This document shows positions 7,105 to 10,175 of a stretch of DNA of 10,175 bases, piece by piece. Positions within the stretch are counted from its first letter, which is position 1, and each line of letters begins with the position of its first letter. The notes below the pieces were generated by a model. That model had not been told where the DNA came from. It was given only the letters and a program-made list of their open reading frames with translations, and searched no databases. Both the position numbers and the translations under genes were made by a program. This stretch comes from JAIOSM01 sp964593725 (lineage in GTDB: Bacteria; Desulfobacterota; Desulfobacteria; Desulfobacterales; Desulfobacteraceae): the NCBI GenBank assembly GCA_964593725.1, contig CAZQJS010000084.1:1-10175 (forward strand), read 5' to 3'.

Positions 7105-7493
7105 TTAATCTCCTTTGGGTCTGTATGGCAGTCCCAGCAATAGGGATCAACCGAAGCATAGTTATGACATTTGTCACAAAATTTACTCTTATCTTCATGA
7201 CAGCCTAAACAGGATTTTTCACCCGTGGAAAGACTCATTGCAAACTTTTTCCCATCACTGTTTGTATATATCCTGTCAGCATTTCTTACAACTGAATCCC
7301 TCCACTCATCAAGCAGTGACATATGGTTTGCTCTCATGTCCATTTTATCAAGTACACACTTTTTGGCTGCCTTGGCTTTACCCAGAAGTTCTGGCTCAGG
7401 AGCTGGTTTTGTTTCACCAAAGTTGATCCAGAAAGGGAAGAGTGCAATTATGATAAATATCACAAGGCCTGTGAAAATAGCGCTTTTACTCAT
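7101..7493 (-). CDS. dsrJ: DsrJ, trihaem cytochrome c subunit of DsrMKJOP
   Basis: DsrJ is the membrane-anchored periplasmic trihaem cytochrome c of the complex. The 130-residue product has an N-terminal hydrophobic helix (about 5-24), probably an uncleaved anchor, then three CxxCH haem sites at C95-H99, C106-H110 and C119-H123. Outside these, the only histidine is H57. C46 lies in AAKKCVLDKMDM, and methionines 51, 53, 58 and 86 are available. This fits the reported mix of bis-His, His/Met and His/Cys haems in this family, with a cysteine at about this position as the unusual axial ligand. The length is typical. The start overlaps the end of dsrK by eight bases, and its ribosome binding site GAGGAG, seven bases upstream, is read as two glutamate codons of dsrK. 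The stop overlaps dsrO as ATGA. Redox partner and in vivo role remain unclear for the family. Confidence 0.96.
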   Translation of the reverse strand: MSKSAIFTGLVIFIIIALFPFWINFGETKPAPEPELLGKAKAAKKCVLDKMDMRANHMSLLDEWRDSVVRNADRIYTNSDGKKFAMSLSTGEKSCLGCHEDKSKFCDKCHNYASVDPYCWDCHTDPKEIK

Positions 7494-9144
7494 CGTCTTC
7501 CTCCTCTGTCTGTTCTACACCTGGCAGGGGTTCAAACCTCAGGTCAGTTTCTCTTTTATGTTCTCCCGGTAAAATCAGGGCATTTCCAACAAGTTCATGG
7601 ATTCCTATTACATCAACTTCCGGAACCCAGTACTCCATCAGGGTGGGAAGAGCTGCTCTGTCAATGGCGCATATAGTGCCAAGGCTGTTGACACCAAATT
7701 TTTCATGGACATATTTGACAGCATTGGCCCTTGGAAGACCACCTGCCATTCTAAGCTCAATATTCTCACCGGCATTCAGGCCTGCTCCGGAGCCGCAGCA
7801 AAAGGTTTTTTCCCGGATTGTGTTTTCAGGCATTTCATAGAATTCATCCACTGTATTTTCAATAATATACCTGGGTTCATCCAGAAGTCCCATGCCCCTT
7901 GCAGGGTTGCAGGAGTCATGGAAAGTCATTATTCTGTTGGAATTACGGCTCTTGTCAAGTTCAAGCTTCCCATGTTTGATAAGGTCGGCTGTAAATTCAG
8001 TAATATGAATCATTTTTGTTGATTTTGCATTTTCGAATTTTGTTCCTGTGATAGGACTTACAGGTTCTTCAAGGAAATCGGCAGGGCCGTTCATTGTATC
8101 CATATACTGGTGAATTACCCGCCACATGTGGCCGCACTCTCCGCCAATGATCCATTTAACACCAAGGCGTTTTGCCTCTGCATACATTTTTGCGTTTAAC
8201 CTTTTCATGGTTTCATGGGATGTAAAGAAACCAAAATTACCACCCTCTGAAGCATAGGTGCTCCAGGTTACATCAAGGCCGTATTTTTCCTTAAGGTATT
8301 TAAAAAGTATCAGATATCCCTGGCATGTGTATGTTCCCGGGTCTGCAAAAACATCTCCGGATGGAGTGATAAACAGAATATCAGCTCCTTTTTTGTTAAG
8401 CTGGGGTGCGCAGTCAACACCTGTGATCTCTTCAATATCCTCTGTAAAGAAGTCCAGCATATCTTTGAATGCATGGGGCTGGATTCCAAGGTGGTTGCCT
8501 GTCCTGAAACAGTTTGAAACAGGGGTTGCAATCCAGTCAATATTGAGACCCAGAAGGTTTAAAAGTTCTCTGCCCATTATTGTTATTTCAGCAGTATCTA
8601 TTCCATAGGGACAGAAAACAGAGCATCGCCTGCACTCTGTGCATTGAAAAAAGTAGTACCACCACTCTTTGAGTACATCAAGGGTCATGGGTCTTGAACC
8701 CGAGAGGTTCCTGCCGCCGGGTATTTTGTTAAGGATTTTAGCAGCACCTGAAAAGTCATTTCTATAGACAGATCTTAAAAGTTCTGCCCTGAGAACCGGC
8801 ATGTTCTTTGGATCACCTGTTCCAAGGAAAAAGTGACATTTATCTGCACATGCGCCGCACCGTACACAAATATCCATGAAAACCCGGAAGGTTCTGAACC
8901 TTTCGAGCCTTGTCTTAAGACCTTCATGAATAATCTCCTGCCAGTTATCCGGAAGTTTCCAGTCCTCTTCCAGGGGGTCCCATTTTCGTGAATTTGGCAT
9001 ACCTAAGGTATCAAGACTTTTGGGATTGGCAGAATAACAATACATCCCGGGTCTTATCTGGACAGAAGTAGACATCCAATCTGTTGATGGAGTCTTATAA
9101 TCTATCTTATCCAGTAATTCATCTGGTTTTATTTCATCGGACAT
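7486..9144 (-). CDS. dsrK: DsrK, HdrD-like cytoplasmic catalytic subunit of DsrMKJOP
   Basis: DsrK is the cytoplasmic iron-sulfur subunit thought to reduce the DsrC trisulfide or disulfide with electrons from DsrM, as HdrD does for heterodisulfide in methanogens. The 552-residue product has two cubane [4Fe-4S] motifs, C93-x2-C96-x2-C99-x3-C103 and C168-x2-C171-x2-C174-x3-C178-P. The C-terminal half has a CCG domain: C412 (HDSCNPAR), C449-C450 (FCCGSGAG), then C492 in TICAID. The final CxxC of the classical motif reads C492-A-I-D495. An earlier CCG-like repeat looks degenerate, with C274 and GGEC337GH kept but SEGGN (299-303) where CCG would be. This implies one non-cubane cluster. There is no signal peptide or membrane helix. 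AAGGAG six bases upstream, inside the last codons of dsrM, supports the ATG. The C-terminus is very acidic (EEEDDE) and overlaps the dsrJ start. Confidence 0.97.
   Translation of the reverse strand: MSDEIKPDELLDKIDYKTPSTDWMSTSVQIRPGMYCYSANPKSLDTLGMPNSRKWDPLEEDWKLPDNWQEIIHEGLKTRLERFRTFRVFMDICVRCGACADKCHFFLGTGDPKNMPVLRAELLRSVYRNDFSGAAKILNKIPGGRNLSGSRPMTLDVLKEWWYYFFQCTECRRCSVFCPYGIDTAEITIMGRELLNLLGLNIDWIATPVSNCFRTGNHLGIQPHAFKDMLDFFTEDIEEITGVDCAPQLNKKGADILFITPSGDVFADPGTYTCQGYLILFKYLKEKYGLDVTWSTYASEGGNFGFFTSHETMKRLNAKMYAEAKRLGVKWIIGGECGHMWRVIHQYMDTMNGPADFLEEPVSPITGTKFENAKSTKMIHITEFTADLIKHGKLELDKSRNSNRIMTFHDSCNPARGMGLLDEPRYIIENTVDEFYEMPENTIREKTFCCGSGAGLNAGENIELRMAGGLPRANAVKYVHEKFGVNSLGTICAIDRAALPTLMEYWVPEVDVIGIHELVGNALILPGEHKRETDLRFEPLPGVEQTEEEDDE
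7501..7506 (-). promoter_or_regulatory. dsrJ ribosome binding site embedded in dsrK codons
   Basis: GAGGAG lies seven bases before the dsrJ ATG and is also the codon pair for E547-E548 of DsrK. It fixes the dsrJ start at 7493 and makes DsrJ translation likely to be coupled to the end of dsrK translation. Confidence 0.8.
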
Positions 9145-9147
9145 ATA

Positions 9148-10155
9148 TTACTCCTTTTTATCAACTGGAAGACCAGCTTCTATCATTTTTTCTCTGAAAT
9201 CATCCTCATACTCTTCATAGGTATGGGTTTTAACATCATAATTCCATGGGTTGACATGTCTGACAGCACGGGTGTTGTTAGCCATGTTCCTTGTGGGGCT
9301 TAAAAATATTCCACCCATGTGCATGAGCTTGCTTAATGGAAAGTAAGCAAAAAGAGTGCTTACCAGGAATATGTGTGCATAGAAGAGACCGCTTACACCC
9401 TGGGGAATTACAGGGTGAAAAGTAACAAGCCCCATGGCAAGTTCCTTGATGCCGATGATATCAACCTTTGTAAAATATCTCATTGATATTCCGGTTATGG
9501 CTATACCTATGATGAGAAAAAGTGGAAAATAATCTGCTGCAAGGGAGATATAGCTGATTTTCCGGTCAAGGATTCTTCTGGCCAGCAGGAACAGGGCTGC
9601 TGCCAGCAGCACTATACCCGATATAAATACTCCGGGGAGTCCCACCTGGAAAATAGAGTCCATATATTCCAGAAATTTCAGGCAGACAGGCACAGGATCA
9701 AGGAAAAACCGTAAATGACGGAGCAGTACAGTAAGGAACGCATAGTGAAATGCAAGTGCGCCAACCCAGAGAAAGATTTCCCAGGAATAGCTGAGTTCAT
9801 TTTTTTCACTCCTGTTAAAGGCTGCTTTAGTGTTTCTGAACAGAGATCTGAAAAGGAATATTTCCAGAACCATGCGTATGAACACACCAATGCCTGTATC
9901 AGGGTTGTCAATACAATTTTGTTTAATCCATGGAAGTGATTTCTGCTGTCCGCAGGTTGTGGGGATTCTGAAAGGCACAGCTGAACCAGCCCATTTTGCA
10001 ACACGGTAAAAAAAACCTGTGACAAATATGACTAGAGCTGCATAGGGTACAAAAATTCCAAAGAATCCTTGCATAGAAGCCCCCTCAACCCCTGTATAGG
10101 CAAATAAAAAAAGCAGAAATACAACTGCCAGGGGTACCAAGTACTTTTGATTCAT
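9148..10155 (-). CDS. dsrM: DsrM, NarI-like dihaem cytochrome b subunit of DsrMKJOP
   Basis: DsrM is the membrane cytochrome b that passes electrons between menaquinol and the DsrK subunit. The 335-residue product has about six hydrophobic helices (near 4-22, 30-50, 127-147, 172-193, 208-226 and 254-275) and a hydrophilic C-terminal tail from about 285, probably the cytoplasmic contact with DsrK. Histidines H137 and H147 (10 apart, helix 3) and H261 and H279 (18 apart, end of helix 6) reproduce the spacing of the four haem ligands of E. coli NarI (56/66 and 187/205), so two b haems are expected. Other marks are PFRIPTTCGQQKSLPW (61-76) and RHVNPWNYD (299-307). The gene is complete: GAGGTGG lies seven bases before the ATG at the window edge. 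It is the first gene of the dsrMKJOP series and is followed by dsrK after three bases. Confidence 0.95.
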   Translation of the reverse strand: MNQKYLVPLAVVFLLFLFAYTGVEGASMQGFFGIFVPYAALVIFVTGFFYRVAKWAGSAVPFRIPTTCGQQKSLPWIKQNCIDNPDTGIGVFIRMVLEIFLFRSLFRNTKAAFNRSEKNELSYSWEIFLWVGALAFHYAFLTVLLRHLRFFLDPVPVCLKFLEYMDSIFQVGLPGVFISGIVLLAAALFLLARRILDRKISYISLAADYFPLFLIIGIAITGISMRYFTKVDIIGIKELAMGLVTFHPVIPQGVSGLFYAHIFLVSTLFAYFPLSKLMHMGGIFLSPTRNMANNTRAVRHVNPWNYDVKTHTYEEYEDDFREKMIEAGLPVDKKE

Positions 10156-10162
10156 ATCTCAA

Positions 10163-10169
10163 CCACCTC
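10163..10169 (-). promoter_or_regulatory. dsrM ribosome binding site
   Basis: GAGGTGG seven bases upstream of the ATG at 10155 shows that dsrM is complete and not cut by the window edge. Only six further bases are present, so the operon promoter cannot be examined. Confidence 0.8.
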
Positions 10170-10175
10170 GTAATT

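Noticed and set aside
142..9939. Many plus-strand open frames of about 60-140 codons
   Set aside because: All lie opposite or out of frame with well-supported minus-strand genes, show no recognisable domains and no good ribosome binding sites.
5108..10155. A new type of respiratory complex
   Set aside because: All five subunits, their order and cofactor motifs match the known DsrMKJOP complex.

Overview
The window (10,175 bases, every supported gene on the minus strand) looks like chromosomal DNA of a sulfate-reducing bacterium, most likely of the Desulfobacterota and in style closest to Desulfobacteraceae. The main reason is a complete dsrMKJOP operon, which encodes the membrane complex that links the quinone pool and periplasm to cytoplasmic sulfite reduction. 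Sulfur-oxidising bacteria also carry these genes, but there they usually sit among dsrAB, dsrEFH and dsrC. None of those is present here. The genus cannot be fixed from the sequence.

Layout in the direction of transcription (right to left). (1) 10155-5108: dsrM, dsrK, dsrJ, dsrO and dsrP, tightly packed with junctions of +3, -8, -4 and +11 bases, each with a clear ribosome binding site. All five are complete. The operon promoter lies outside the window, since only 20 bases precede dsrM. (2) 5107-5041: a short A+T-rich gap holding a strong intrinsic terminator, whose T-run ends 8 bases before the next start codon. (3) 5040-3460: an A+T-rich orphan gene for a radical SAM protein of unknown function, containing two near-adjacent perfect palindromes. 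(4) 3431-983: proA then proB, the first two enzymes of proline synthesis from glutamate, in the reverse of the common proB-proA order. (5) 926-54: a lipid or diacylglycerol kinase family protein. Bases 1-53 hold nothing identifiable. No gene-free stretch exceeds 70 bases. No tRNA, rRNA, CRISPR array, insertion sequence or origin was seen.

How the genes work together: DsrM (dihaem cytochrome b) and DsrP (NrfD-type quinone protein) span the membrane. DsrJ (trihaem cytochrome c) and DsrO (Tat-exported iron-sulfur protein) face the periplasm. DsrK (HdrD-like, with a CCG catalytic domain) faces the cytoplasm and is thought to reduce the DsrC trisulfide made by DsrAB. ProB and ProA convert glutamate to glutamate semialdehyde, which cyclises to the precursor reduced by ProC (not in the window).

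Most of the window is a well-known respiratory system. The parts worth a second look are the unassigned radical SAM gene, its paired palindromes and hairpin leader, the clean loss of one cluster site in DsrO, and the CxxD ending of the DsrK catalytic motif.
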